A stretch of DNA of 41,878 nt from positions 1 through 41,878 of the forward strand of contig CAWUKD010000012.1 in NCBI GenBank assembly GCA_963922815.1, read 5' to 3'. Origin of the DNA: SZUA-146 sp963922815. GTDB taxonomy: Bacteria > Pseudomonadota > Gammaproteobacteria > Steroidobacterales > SZUA-146. The position numbers and the translations under genes were made by a program. Shown here one piece after another: positions 35,371 through 41,878 of this stretch; the first letter of the stretch is position 1, and each line of letters starts with the position of its first letter. Below the pieces are notes generated by a model, which had not been told where the DNA came from, made no database searches, and saw only the letters and a list, made by a program, of their open reading frames with translations.

Positions 35371-36153
35371 TCAGGGCTCCCGGGACTTGAGATCAAGCGT
35401 TGCGGCAAACAGGGCTGGATGTTCCATGGAAGCTAACTGCTCCGGATCGGGCAGGCAGTCATGATCAATGAACTGAACAAATTCGGGCCTTGCATCACCG
35501 AATAAAAGATCGAGTGCGAAGCGCTCAAGCCCGTAAAGACCGCGATGTATCATCGCTGCCGAAAATAGCAGCACGTCGCCCGGGTCAAGCGCGATAGCGA
35601 CGCTGGTGGACAGATCGTTGTGAACCTCTCGTCCGTTGAGCGCCATACGTACGTCATATTCTTCCGGCGTATCCCATCGGCGATGAGTGCCCGGTACCAG
35701 TTCAACTCCCCGTTCAGGTTTAAGTGCGATTCGCAGATGCAGCGGATTGCCGTGCTCGAGTAATGCCTGCTGTTGTGCCACCGTCTGGCCGTTGTACTGG
35801 ATGTCGCGATGCCAGTAGTTTTTCCTGCCAGGATCTGCCGGGTCAAAAAATAATTGAGAGCCGATGAAAGCAGCTCCTTCAGGTAGCGTGGCATCAACTA
35901 TGCCGGCGAGTCGTTTACTGCCAATAAAGCCAAAGAGCGCGGAGCGATCGACGTAATTCAGATACTGGTCTCGCGTCAAATAGGCGCTGTTGATGGCTCT
36001 GTGCTGATAGAACCCGGCATTATCGGCGAGCCATCTTGTATGAAAGCGTTGCAGTAGCGAGTGAACCTCCTGAAGTTCGCTCTTCGCGTAGACGTTTTTT
36101 ATTCTGACGTAACCGTCGCGCTCATAGTGACGTCGAATATCGGATGGGCTCAT
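35371..36153 (-). CDS. Phytanoyl-CoA dioxygenase (PhyH) family protein
   Basis: The 260-residue predicted Fe(II)/2-oxoglutarate-dependent dioxygenase is of the PhyH/ectoine-hydroxylase-like type. The iron-binding triad is visible: His115-x-Asp117 in YWHRDIQYNG and the distal His203 in SAAMIHRGLYG. The following basic residue (Arg211) may bind 2-oxoglutarate. ELVPGTHRRWDTPEE is the usual PhyH block before the distal His. There is no signal peptide. It is convergent with hutU and divergent from the small ribbon-helix-helix-like gene. The substrate cannot be inferred, and its position beside hutU is probably coincidental. Confidence 0.86.
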   Translation of the reverse strand: MSPSDIRRHYERDGYVRIKNVYAKSELQEVHSLLQRFHTRWLADNAGFYQHRAINSAYLTRDQYLNYVDRSALFGFIGSKRLAGIVDATLPEGAAFIGSQLFFDPADPGRKNYWHRDIQYNGQTVAQQQALLEHGNPLHLRIALKPERGVELVPGTHRRWDTPEEYDVRMALNGREVHNDLSTSVAIALDPGDVLLFSAAMIHRGLYGLERFALDLLFGDARPEFVQFIDHDCLPDPEQLASMEHPALFAATLDLKSREP

Positions 36154-36213
36154 GATCTAACTCTTTGTTTTAATGATCAATAGTAAACCAGTTTTTGGAA
36201 GAATCATGGTGTG

Positions 36214-36242
36214 TTGATACCTAGGTACATTGGTAGTATGAT
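36214..36242 (+). promoter_or_regulatory. Strong sigma70 promoter placing the RNA start at the start codon
   Basis: TTGATA (36214-36219) and TATGAT (36237-36242) are separated by the ideal 17 bases. Transcription would start about 36248-36251, at the ATG (36249). The -10 box overlaps the palindrome ATGATT-A-AATCAT (36238-36250), a possible operator. Confidence 0.65.
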
Positions 36243-36248
36243 TAAATC

Positions 36249-36503
36249 ATGAATAAAACAGTCGAACGCGTACAAACGGGCGTCCGTATCGAAAAGCGGA
36301 TTTTGAAAGTACTGAAGGGTCTGGCCGAGCAGCTGGATATTTCACTCGGCGATTTGCTCGAGGGGATGACGCTGCACTGCTTCGAAGGAAAGCCGCCGTT
36401 CTCGGACGCGACGCTTGCGAAGATCGCCCAGCTCAAAGAGGTGTACGACCTCGACCTGACCGCCAGTGACAGCCACAAGCTGCATGAAAAATCCCGTTCA
36501 TGA
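36249..36503 (+). CDS. Small ribbon-helix-helix-like protein
   Basis: The 84-residue protein begins with a short strand-like VQTGVRIEKRI followed by two predicted helices, LKVLKGLAEQLDIS and LGDLLEGMTL. This is the layout of ribbon-helix-helix DNA-binding proteins, although the match is by pattern only. The conserved-looking middle (LHCFEGKPPFS...KIAQLKEVYDLDL) resembles uncharacterised proteins of other bacteria, as far as I recall. There is no ribosome binding site before the ATG, and the promoter predicts a leaderless mRNA. The next gene starts ten bases after its stop, forming a two-gene unit. It might autoregulate through the palindrome over its promoter; that is inference. Confidence 0.65.
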   Translation: MNKTVERVQTGVRIEKRILKVLKGLAEQLDISLGDLLEGMTLHCFEGKPPFSDATLAKIAQLKEVYDLDLTASDSHKLHEKSRS

Positions 36504-36513
36504 GGAGATCGCT

Positions 36514-36900
36514 ATGTCGCCACTTACACAACAGTTTTTAGACCGTTCGATTGATCCCGCCAAATTCGGACATAAGCAGCATGTTCAGGTGGCGTTCGAG
36601 CTGCTGGGCGAGTTTGATTTTATGGAAGCGACCGTGCAATACGTTTCGGGCATTCGCGACATCGCGACGGGCGCGGGAGCACCCGAAAAATTTCATATAA
36701 CCATTACGCTTGCGTACCTCAGTGTCATTGCCGAACGCATGGTGGCTTCAGGCGCAAAGACGTTTGAAGATTTTCTTGAAGGTAACCTCGATCTGCTTTC
36801 GAAGAATTCGCTGGCTGGCTGGTATGCGCCGGAGCGTTTGAACTCGACGCTGGCACGGCAGCAGTTTGTACTGCCCGAAAGCGTGCGGGCCAGCGCATAG
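36514..36900 (+). CDS. Uncharacterised small soluble protein, partner of the RHH-like gene
   Basis: The 128 residues are counted from the ATG preceded by a strong GAGGAG six bases upstream; a longer in-frame reading overlapping the previous gene is less likely. Short motifs look conserved: FGHKQHVQVAFELL, GAPEKFHITITLAYL and ERM, followed by TFEDFLEGNLDLL. Three histidines in the first half could form a metal or catalytic site. There is no signal peptide or membrane segment. The function is unknown. The gap of ten bases to the upstream gene indicates co-expression. The arrangement recalls a regulator-effector pair but is not a recognised toxin-antitoxin family. Confidence 0.7.
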   Translation: MSPLTQQFLDRSIDPAKFGHKQHVQVAFELLGEFDFMEATVQYVSGIRDIATGAGAPEKFHITITLAYLSVIAERMVASGAKTFEDFLEGNLDLLSKNSLAGWYAPERLNSTLARQQFVLPESVRASA

Positions 36901-37024
36901 TTTTCAGGGCGGCCTGCCGCGATCAATACTCGTAACAGGGAGCCAGTAAATTGCGCATGCAAACAGGCGGAGCTCACGTTGACGTGGTGATCACAGGTCT
37001 CTGGCTGCATACCTAACGACGCAC

Positions 37025-37076
37025 ACCGCACAGCTCAAGCCTCAAACCGCACACCTCAAGCCTCGAACCTCACACC
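37025..37076. repeat. 21-bp tandem repeat, about 2.5 copies
   Basis: Units 37025-37045 and 37046-37066 differ at two positions (ACCGCACAGCTCAAGCCTCAA in the first) and are followed by a partial third copy. It lies in the 202-base gap between two genes; nothing else was seen there. Confidence 0.6.
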
Positions 37077-37102
37077 GTGTCGGTAACTGTTTGGCGATCA
37101 GG

Positions 37103-38509
37103 CTAGCGCGTGATGGTTCTCAACAGGCTGTCCCAATGGCTCAGCGCATTCGGAATGGCCGCTGTCGGTACGCGTTCATTCAGTCCGTGCGCAAACATGT
37201 CTTCCGTGCGCATGAACAACCCTGACGTACCGTAGCTGGGCACACCCTGTGCGCGGAACAGAATGCTGTCGGTGGTGCCCGCGCTCATGCCAGGGAATAT
37301 GGGTACGTCGGGATGGTTTAGACGCACAGCTTTGTTAACGGCGCCAATGATCTCGTTGGTTAACGGCGAAGCGCCAACCACCAGTGGGTCCCACGAAATG
37401 GTCATCACACCGGTTGCATCGTCGATGACTCTGACTAGCTCGTCCCGGACGTGCGAGGCCGGAATGCCCGGGAAAATACGGCAGTTGATGTTGGCGGTGG
37501 CGCGCTGCGGAAGCGCGTTGACGGCGTGTCCGGCTTCAATGGTAGTGGCAACGCACGTTGTGCCAATCTGGCCGATGTACGCCGGATTCTTGCGAATGGT
37601 GTTCACTGCCTCCAGGTCGCCCGGATCATTGGCAAATCGTCGCATCGCATCACCCAGTTCTTTATCGACCTGCGACGCTACGCCTCGCAGAGCGGCTACG
37701 GTCAGGTCACTGTGTTCGGGTTCGAAATAGTACGCACCAATTTTCGCCAGAGCATTTGCCAGGCGGGTAATGGCCGTGGGTTCGGCTGGTCGCGAACTGT
37801 GGCCACCCGGGCTTGTGAATTCCAGTTTGAAATCGGCGTAGGATTTTTCTCCCGCCTGCATCGTGTAGTAAAGGGCCTTGCCGTTGTTATCAACTGCGCC
37901 GCCGCCGGCGTCACCGTTCAGGGCAAGTGCCGCATGCTTGTACTGTTTGGCGAGCACGGCCGTGCTTTCCTGAGAGGTTTCCTCGTCTCCTGACAGCAGC
38001 AGAATGACGTCCTGTCGGGGAACGTAGTTTTCACGTTTAAGCCGTGCCAGTGCCGCAATTTGCATGGCAATGGCAAACTTGTTATCGAGTGAGCCCCGAC
38101 CAAAGATGTATCCGTCTTCTTCGATGGCGGTAAACGGATCCCGCTCCCAGTCTGCCGGGTTAGCTTCAACGACGTCCATATGACCAATCACCAATACGGG
38201 TTTTTCGTCTGTGCGTCCGTGAAGTGTGGCGGCAAGCGTCGCGGTTTGTTTGTACGGGCTGATGACTATGTCGTCATCGGCAAACCCGGCGTTTCGCAGC
38301 ACACCGGCGTAATATTCGGCAAGCGCGGGAACGTTGCCTCGTCCCTCTACGGTGGCGTAACCAATGGAGTCCTTCAATATGTGGGTAGCCAGTTCCCTGT
38401 CACTGCCGGCGTACGAGGGCGGGGCGGTGTTGTCGACGGCTTCAGAGACACCGGCGGTTGTGCAGGCGGTTAATGACAGCAGGGCAATCAGTATGAAAGG
38501 ACGGTCCAT
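37103..38509 (-). CDS. M20 family metallopeptidase, lipoprotein
   Basis: The gene encodes 468 residues from the ATG preceded by GGAG six bases upstream, with a lipobox LTAC (Cys16) directly after a short hydrophobic stretch; an upstream in-frame ATG would spoil the signal peptide. M20 enzymes are two-zinc carboxypeptidases or dipeptidases. IGHMDVV gives His110 and Asp112, GRGSLDNK carries the bridging Asp142, and LSGDEETS carries Glu176/177, the catalytic base and ligand. FTSPGGHSSRP is the dimerisation-domain histidine motif. It is predicted to sit on the envelope and trim peptides for uptake. It is a single gene with no visible operon partner. Confidence 0.9.
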   Translation of the reverse strand: MDRPFILIALLSLTACTTAGVSEAVDNTAPPSYAGSDRELATHILKDSIGYATVEGRGNVPALAEYYAGVLRNAGFADDDIVISPYKQTATLAATLHGRTDEKPVLVIGHMDVVEANPADWERDPFTAIEEDGYIFGRGSLDNKFAIAMQIAALARLKRENYVPRQDVILLLSGDEETSQESTAVLAKQYKHAALALNGDAGGGAVDNNGKALYYTMQAGEKSYADFKLEFTSPGGHSSRPAEPTAITRLANALAKIGAYYFEPEHSDLTVAALRGVASQVDKELGDAMRRFANDPGDLEAVNTIRKNPAYIGQIGTTCVATTIEAGHAVNALPQRATANINCRIFPGIPASHVRDELVRVIDDATGVMTISWDPLVVGASPLTNEIIGAVNKAVRLNHPDVPIFPGMSAGTTDSILFRAQGVPSYGTSGLFMRTEDMFAHGLNERVPTAAIPNALSHWDSLLRTITR

Positions 38510-38666
38510 CAGTTTCTCCGGGTCGGGCATAGTGGTGCTGCACTATGGCTGGCACAAGTGGTGTGCGATTACACGCCATATTACGTCAATTTCGATCCGG
38601 ATGGATTTGCTTCGGGCTTTGGAGTGACCGGTGGAGGCCTGGATAAATGCGCTTCAAACGCAACGA

Positions 38667-38858
38667 TTACTCCACGCTGAAAATGTCTTCTATGGCAAGA
38701 TCAAACGCGCGTGACAGCTGGAACGCCAGAGACAGGCTGGGGTCGTAGCGCTGGTTTTCGATGGCGTTTATGGTTTGTCGCGACACCTGAAGCTGTTCAC
38801 CCAGGGCCTGCTGGGTCCAGCCTCGCTTTTTTCGCAGCTCTCGCACCTGATTCTTCAT
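38667..38858 (-). CDS. XRE family transcriptional regulator, short (YozG-like)
   Basis: The 63-residue protein is almost entirely a helix-turn-helix domain: LRKKRGWTQQALGEQLQVSRQTINAIENQRYDPSL with the C-terminal LAIEDIFSVE typical of this small class. The ATG at 38858 overlaps the stop of the upstream membrane-protein gene (ATGA) and has GGAG upstream; an in-frame GTG four codons earlier is less likely. Small XRE proteins of this kind are usually paired with a membrane protein gene. Two matching 18-bp palindromes over the operon promoter are its probable binding sites, implying autorepression. Confidence 0.9.
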   Translation of the reverse strand: MKNQVRELRKKRGWTQQALGEQLQVSRQTINAIENQRYDPSLSLAFQLSRAFDLAIEDIFSVE

Positions 38859-39259
38859 CGGTGGCTCCACTTTTGAAACAGCGCGGAAAGAATGAAGGCC
38901 ACGGCCATGACGCTGACAACAATGGCGTCATCCACTGGTGCAAACTCGGTTGACTTCGCCCTGACCATGGAGCCAAGTTGCAGGATGATTCCAGCAAGAG
39001 CGCTGGCACTGAGCGCTTTGAGCAATAGAGATTTGAGCATTTCGTCGTAGTGTCTGAAATACAGAAACAGCAGTCCAAGAAATCCACCCAGGCTCAGGCC
39101 AGGCAACAGAGCGATCCAGGGTTTAAGCAGGTTGGCCTGAGGTAGCCAGGCAGCCACGCCTGCAAAGATCAGTACTACGACGATCGACCAGGTAACCCAG
39201 CCAAAGATGAGTCGGCGCGCCGGTTGGGCCAGATACGATGAGTTTTCCACGATGGCCAT
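38855..39259 (-). CDS. Four-helix membrane protein paired with XRE regulator
   Basis: The 134-residue protein has four predicted transmembrane helices (about 17-38, 46-67, 82-99 and 110-128). Only short loops join them, including FRHYDEMLKSLLLKALS between helices two and three. It resembles the small uncharacterised membrane proteins encoded with short XRE regulators in many bacteria and archaea. GGAG lies eight bases before the ATG. The stop overlaps the regulator start by four bases. It could sense membrane state and control the regulator, but this is speculation from gene pairing. Confidence 0.75.
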   Translation of the reverse strand: MAIVENSSYLAQPARRLIFGWVTWSIVVVLIFAGVAAWLPQANLLKPWIALLPGLSLGGFLGLLFLYFRHYDEMLKSLLLKALSASALAGIILQLGSMVRAKSTEFAPVDDAIVVSVMAVAFILSALFQKWSHR

Positions 39260-39277
39260 CAGTTGCTCTCCACAGAA

Positions 39278-39295
39278 TGTAAAGGAAGCTTTACA
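39278..39295. promoter_or_regulatory. Operator 1 of the XRE operon
   Basis: TGTAAAG-GAAG-CTTTACA is a perfect 7-bp inverted repeat with a 4-base centre, 19 bases upstream of the membrane protein ATG. It overlaps the start-proximal side of the predicted -10 box (39293-39298). Confidence 0.75.
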
Positions 39296-39320
39296 TTACC
39301 ATGTCCTAACCGAATGTCAA
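39293..39320 (-). promoter_or_regulatory. Predicted promoter of the XRE operon
   Basis: On the minus strand a perfect -35 TTGACA (39320-39315) and a weak -10 TAATGT (39298-39293) are separated by 16 bases. Both boxes are touched by the operator palindromes. Confidence 0.55.
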
Positions 39321-39332
39321 GTAAACTTTACA
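39315..39332. promoter_or_regulatory. Operator 2 of the XRE operon
   Basis: TGTCAAG-TAAA-CTTTACA is the same palindrome with one mismatch. The mismatch creates the -35 box TTGACA on the minus strand. The centres of the two operators are 37 bases apart. Confidence 0.75.
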
Positions 39333-39492
39333 TTTTGTCATGTGCCCCTGGTTCTGCGCCGTGGTTGTCAGCCAGCACAATCGGTGAACTACCGCGACAG
39401 AGGGGGATTCAGCGCCACTCAAAAGGAATCATCAGACAGCGGTTCGGTGCACTGATAGAATTTACTAAGGTTGCGACGATCCGGTGGCTTAC

Positions 39493-40536
39493 ATGTGGGT
39501 TCGATCTTTTAGTGCCTTGCTCATGCTGGTTATACTGGCCGCCTGTGGTGGCGGAGGCGGTGGTTCGGATCCTGCGCCACCTCCGGCGAAAGCATCGGCG
39601 GTTGAGCTGTTTGATGCACTCTGGACCGAGTTCGATACGGGGTATTCGTTTTTCACGCTGAAGAACATCGACTGGAACGCTCTGCGCAGTCAGTATCGTC
39701 CACAGCTGAATGCCAACAGTACCGATAGCGAACTGTTTTCTGTACTGTCCAGTTTGCTGCTCGAACTGGAAGACCCGCATGTCAGGCTGGAGTCGCCGCT
39801 CGGCACATCAACGTATACCGGCTGGTTCGACGCCTATCCTGAAAACTTCAACGAGTCGATCGTGATGGCCAGCTATCTTGGGTCGAACGCGATGATGAGT
39901 CCACAGGCCAACCTTCTATTCGGCTATCTCACGAACGACATCGGCTATGTGCGCGTGCACAGCCTGGGTGGTTCGGGTCACGGTTCCGATCTCGATTTCA
40001 TTCTGGGACAGCTGGGAAATATTCAGGGGCTGGTCATTGACCTTCGAAATAACGGCGGGGGTGACGATCGAAACGGCGTTGATATCGCGGCCAGGTTTAC
40101 CGACGTCAGTCGCGTCTACCGCCGCGTGCAAATCAAGAACGGTCCAGGCCATGACGACTTCGGGCCGTTGATCGACGGCGTGATTTCTCCGGCTGGCACC
40201 GCATCGTTTCGGGGTCCTTTGGCGGTGCTGACGAATCGGCGCACGCTCAGCAGTGCTGAAAGCCTGGTTCTGGCGTTTGACGTGCTGCCTCAGGCGGTCT
40301 CGTTCGGTGACACCACCGGCGGCGGATCGGCCAACCCTGTGCAAAAAGTTCTGGCTAACGGATGGCAGTACACCGTATCGAGCTGGATCGAATATCGACC
40401 GGACGGCACCACGTTTGAGGGGGCCGGGATCGAGCCTGACGGGCGTTTGGATATCACGATGGAAGATTCGGCCGCTCAGGCAGACACGATTCTGGATGCG
40501 GCGATTGCGGATCTTGTGGCGCGACTGTCAAACTGA
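39493..40536 (+). CDS. S41 family (C-terminal processing/tricorn-like) serine peptidase, lipoprotein
   Basis: The gene encodes 347 residues from ATG; a GTG three codons earlier is also open. A lipoprotein signal peptide (lipobox LAAC, then a Gly run) precedes a tricorn-core-like N-terminal region. The protease domain follows, with DIGYVRVHSLGG, VIDLRNNGGGD and the nucleophile block RRTLSSAESLVLA (Ser253 by alignment to TASAAE). DTTGGGSANP and AGIEPD follow, as usual in the family. No clear PDZ domain is visible, so it is shorter than Prc or CtpA. It is probably periplasm-facing and degrades or trims proteins or peptides. It stands as a single gene, divergent from the XRE operon. Confidence 0.87.
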   Translation: MWVRSFSALLMLVILAACGGGGGGSDPAPPPAKASAVELFDALWTEFDTGYSFFTLKNIDWNALRSQYRPQLNANSTDSELFSVLSSLLLELEDPHVRLESPLGTSTYTGWFDAYPENFNESIVMASYLGSNAMMSPQANLLFGYLTNDIGYVRVHSLGGSGHGSDLDFILGQLGNIQGLVIDLRNNGGGDDRNGVDIAARFTDVSRVYRRVQIKNGPGHDDFGPLIDGVISPAGTASFRGPLAVLTNRRTLSSAESLVLAFDVLPQAVSFGDTTGGGSANPVQKVLANGWQYTVSSWIEYRPDGTTFEGAGIEPDGRLDITMEDSAAQADTILDAAIADLVARLSN

Positions 40537-40640
40537 TCGGGCCAAATGAAGCCTCGCCTCATTAAAGAGGTGTCAGCATGAAGAATTGGGTGTAGAGCTC
40601 TGGTAGAGCATCGGCGAGAAATACGCCAGCAGCCGGTTTC

Positions 40641-41159
40641 CTAGCGGTTACGCTTTCCGAAACCCAGCAGCCCGACAAGTCCGCTCAGCAGCAGCCAGGC
40701 GGCGGCGGGGAGAGGGATAGGAGACGCTTCAACCGAGTACACGGTCAGGTATTCAATCGGCTTGTTAAGCAGAACCGAGGTATTGAAAGAGCCGGTGTTC
40801 AGGCCGTCGGTGAACTCGTAAAGAGCGAACAGAGGGCCGGCGCCAAACGCCAGATATCGAACGATTTCAGGTCCGGTGTAAAGCCACTCGCCACCAATGA
40901 TATTGCCGTCATCGTTGAGCTGGGCATTGATGATGGACAGGAAGCCTTCAGACGTTGCAGGAAGCGTAATCGTTTCGACAAAGTTAACGTCGAGACCAAA
41001 GCTGTTATCAAACCACTCTTCATTATCAGGGCCGTAGAAGGTCCCGATGTAGCCACCGAAGTTGTCGGATCCGTTCGTAAACGTAGCCGCGCTGGCACCT
41101 ATTGAAGTCAGTGCGAGGCAGACGATAGCGATTAGAAGTTTGGTGCGGTTCAATATCAT
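40641..41159 (-). CDS. Secreted protein with VPLPA-type C-terminal sorting signal, paralogue 1
   Basis: The 172-residue protein has a signal peptide (to about ASA, residue 24) and a compact Gly/aromatic-rich domain with IGTFYGPDNEEWF. The C-terminal tail has IPLPAAAWLLLSGLVGLLGF, then a basic end (GKRNR). This tripartite tail (motif, helix, basic cluster) is of the PEP-CTERM/VPLPA type, processed by an exosortase or rhombosortase-like system and common in exopolysaccharide-making gammaproteobacteria. It is clearly homologous to the next upstream gene along almost its full length. The function is unknown. The ribosome binding site is weak (AAGAG). Confidence 0.85.
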   Translation of the reverse strand: MILNRTKLLIAIVCLALTSIGASAATFTNGSDNFGGYIGTFYGPDNEEWFDNSFGLDVNFVETITLPATSEGFLSIINAQLNDDGNIIGGEWLYTGPEIVRYLAFGAGPLFALYEFTDGLNTGSFNTSVLLNKPIEYLTVYSVEASPIPLPAAAWLLLSGLVGLLGFGKRNR

Positions 41160-41203
41160 GTTTCGAACTCTTATAAGTATAGACCGCTATGCTTAAAAGC
41201 GGA

Positions 41204-41238
41204 GTGTCGTTCACCCGGCAGGGCAGGGCGAACGACAC
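41204..41238. terminator. 9-bp stem-loop between the two paralogous sorting-signal genes
   Basis: GTGTCGTTC (41204-41212) pairs with GAACGACAC (41230-41238) around a 17-base loop, about 20 bases after the upstream gene stop. No clear U-tract follows on the minus strand, so it may attenuate or stabilise and not fully terminate. Confidence 0.5.
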
Positions 41239-41259
41239 CCTTGCGGTCGGTTATTTTAG

Positions 41260-41784
41260 TTACTTGCTACGTTTCGTAAAACCAAACAGGCCAATGATGC
41301 CACTGAGAAGCAGCCAGGCTGCAGCAGGCAGTGGAATCGGTGCCGCCGTGTAAACGGTCAGGAACTGTGTTGGGCGGTTGACCAGTGCGCTGGTATCGAA
41401 AAAGCCGGTGTTCGCACCGTCTCCAAACTCGTACACGGCAAATACATTGCCCGTACCGATGGTGATGTGCGTGACGATGCCAGGTCCTGAATACACCCAC
41501 TGACCGCCCAGAAGTCCACCACCGCTGCTAAGTACAGGGTTGATGATGCTCAGGCCGCCCGACGACAGTGCCGGAGACAGAATGGTTTCCAGAAGCGTCA
41601 GCTCAAGATCAAGATTATCGGAGAACCATTCCTCACTGTCCGGACCAATGAACGTGCCCAGGTAATCCCCAAAATTCTCGATACCGCCGGCCGCACTGTT
41701 ATACGTCGCTGCACTGGCGTTCACAGATGCGAATGCGAGACACACTAACGCGACCAAGGCGCTAATGGATTTAAATCTACTCAT
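41260..41784 (-). CDS. Secreted protein with VPLPA-type C-terminal sorting signal, paralogue 2
   Basis: The 174-residue protein is a tandem duplicate of its downstream neighbour. It has a signal peptide ending near ASA (about residue 25), a domain with LGTFIGPDSEEWF, LGGQWVYSGPGIV and FAVYEFGDGANTG, then the tail IPLPAAAWLLLSGIIGLFGF and a basic end (TKRSK). The signal-peptide regions have diverged more than the core and the tail. GGGAGAGA before the ATG is a strong ribosome binding site, unlike that of paralogue 1. It is probably an exported, processed surface or matrix protein of unknown role. About 94 bases remain to the window edge, and no gene was seen in them. Confidence 0.86.
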   Translation of the reverse strand: MSRFKSISALVALVCLAFASVNASAATYNSAAGGIENFGDYLGTFIGPDSEEWFSDNLDLELTLLETILSPALSSGGLSIINPVLSSGGGLLGGQWVYSGPGIVTHITIGTGNVFAVYEFGDGANTGFFDTSALVNRPTQFLTVYTAAPIPLPAAAWLLLSGIIGLFGFTKRSK

Positions 41785-41878
41785 TGAATCTCTCCCTGCT
41801 TAATGAGACGCGCATCATGGCGCATCTTTATTATGTTCTGACAGATACTATAACCCCGATTGAGGGCGATATTCCATA

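Overview
The window looks like a chromosomal segment of a free-living, probably marine or sediment, gammaproteobacterium. This rests on gene content and not on a marker gene: LepB, PBP1C with an alpha-2-macroglobulin, PilY1, a HutF-type histidine degradation locus, secreted proteins with a VPLPA-type C-terminal sorting tail, and an HvfA-like peptide precursor. GC is moderately high and even by eye. I saw no rRNA or tRNA, transposase, integrase or CRISPR array.

Left part (1-7900). The left edge cuts an HvfA-like RiPP precursor (EGKCG repeats) on the minus strand. It is followed by a small PGPGW-type membrane protein, lepB, msrA, a class III (ArgD-like) aminotransferase overlapping a small DUF5062-like gene, a membrane protein/beta-CASP metallo-hydrolase pair, and a flavin monooxygenase.

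Middle part (7900-27600). A large solitary pilY1 has a CRP/Vfr-type palindrome far upstream. Next come an ornithine-cyclodeaminase-family gene, a lipoprotein pair (beta-lactamase-fold hydrolase plus kelch protein) with overlapping ends, and the translationally coupled alpha-2-macroglobulin/pbpC operon for envelope protection and repair. An intergenic cloverleaf-like inverted-repeat element precedes a polysaccharide pyruvyl transferase gene. That gene shares its stop codon bases with a convergent membrane-anchored C13 (legumain-like) peptidase. A secreted spondin/thrombospondin-3/dockerin-like protein follows.

Histidine utilisation locus (27770-35360). hutC is on the plus strand, hutF-hutH-(peptide deformylase paralogue)-hutI is on the minus strand, and hutU is divergent on the plus strand. 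A HutC-type operator overlaps the predicted hutU -35 box. HutF makes N-formylglutamate, but no HutG-type N-formylglutamate deformylase is visible. A complete peptide-deformylase-like enzyme sits inside the operon instead, and this is the most interesting functional hypothesis of the window.

Right part (35370-41878). This holds a phytanoyl-CoA-dioxygenase-like gene, a small ribbon-helix-helix-like gene with a partner (possibly leaderless), an M20 peptidase lipoprotein, an XRE regulator/membrane protein pair with two 18-bp operators over its own promoter, an S41 peptidase lipoprotein, and two tandem paralogous secreted proteins with VPLPA-type sorting tails.
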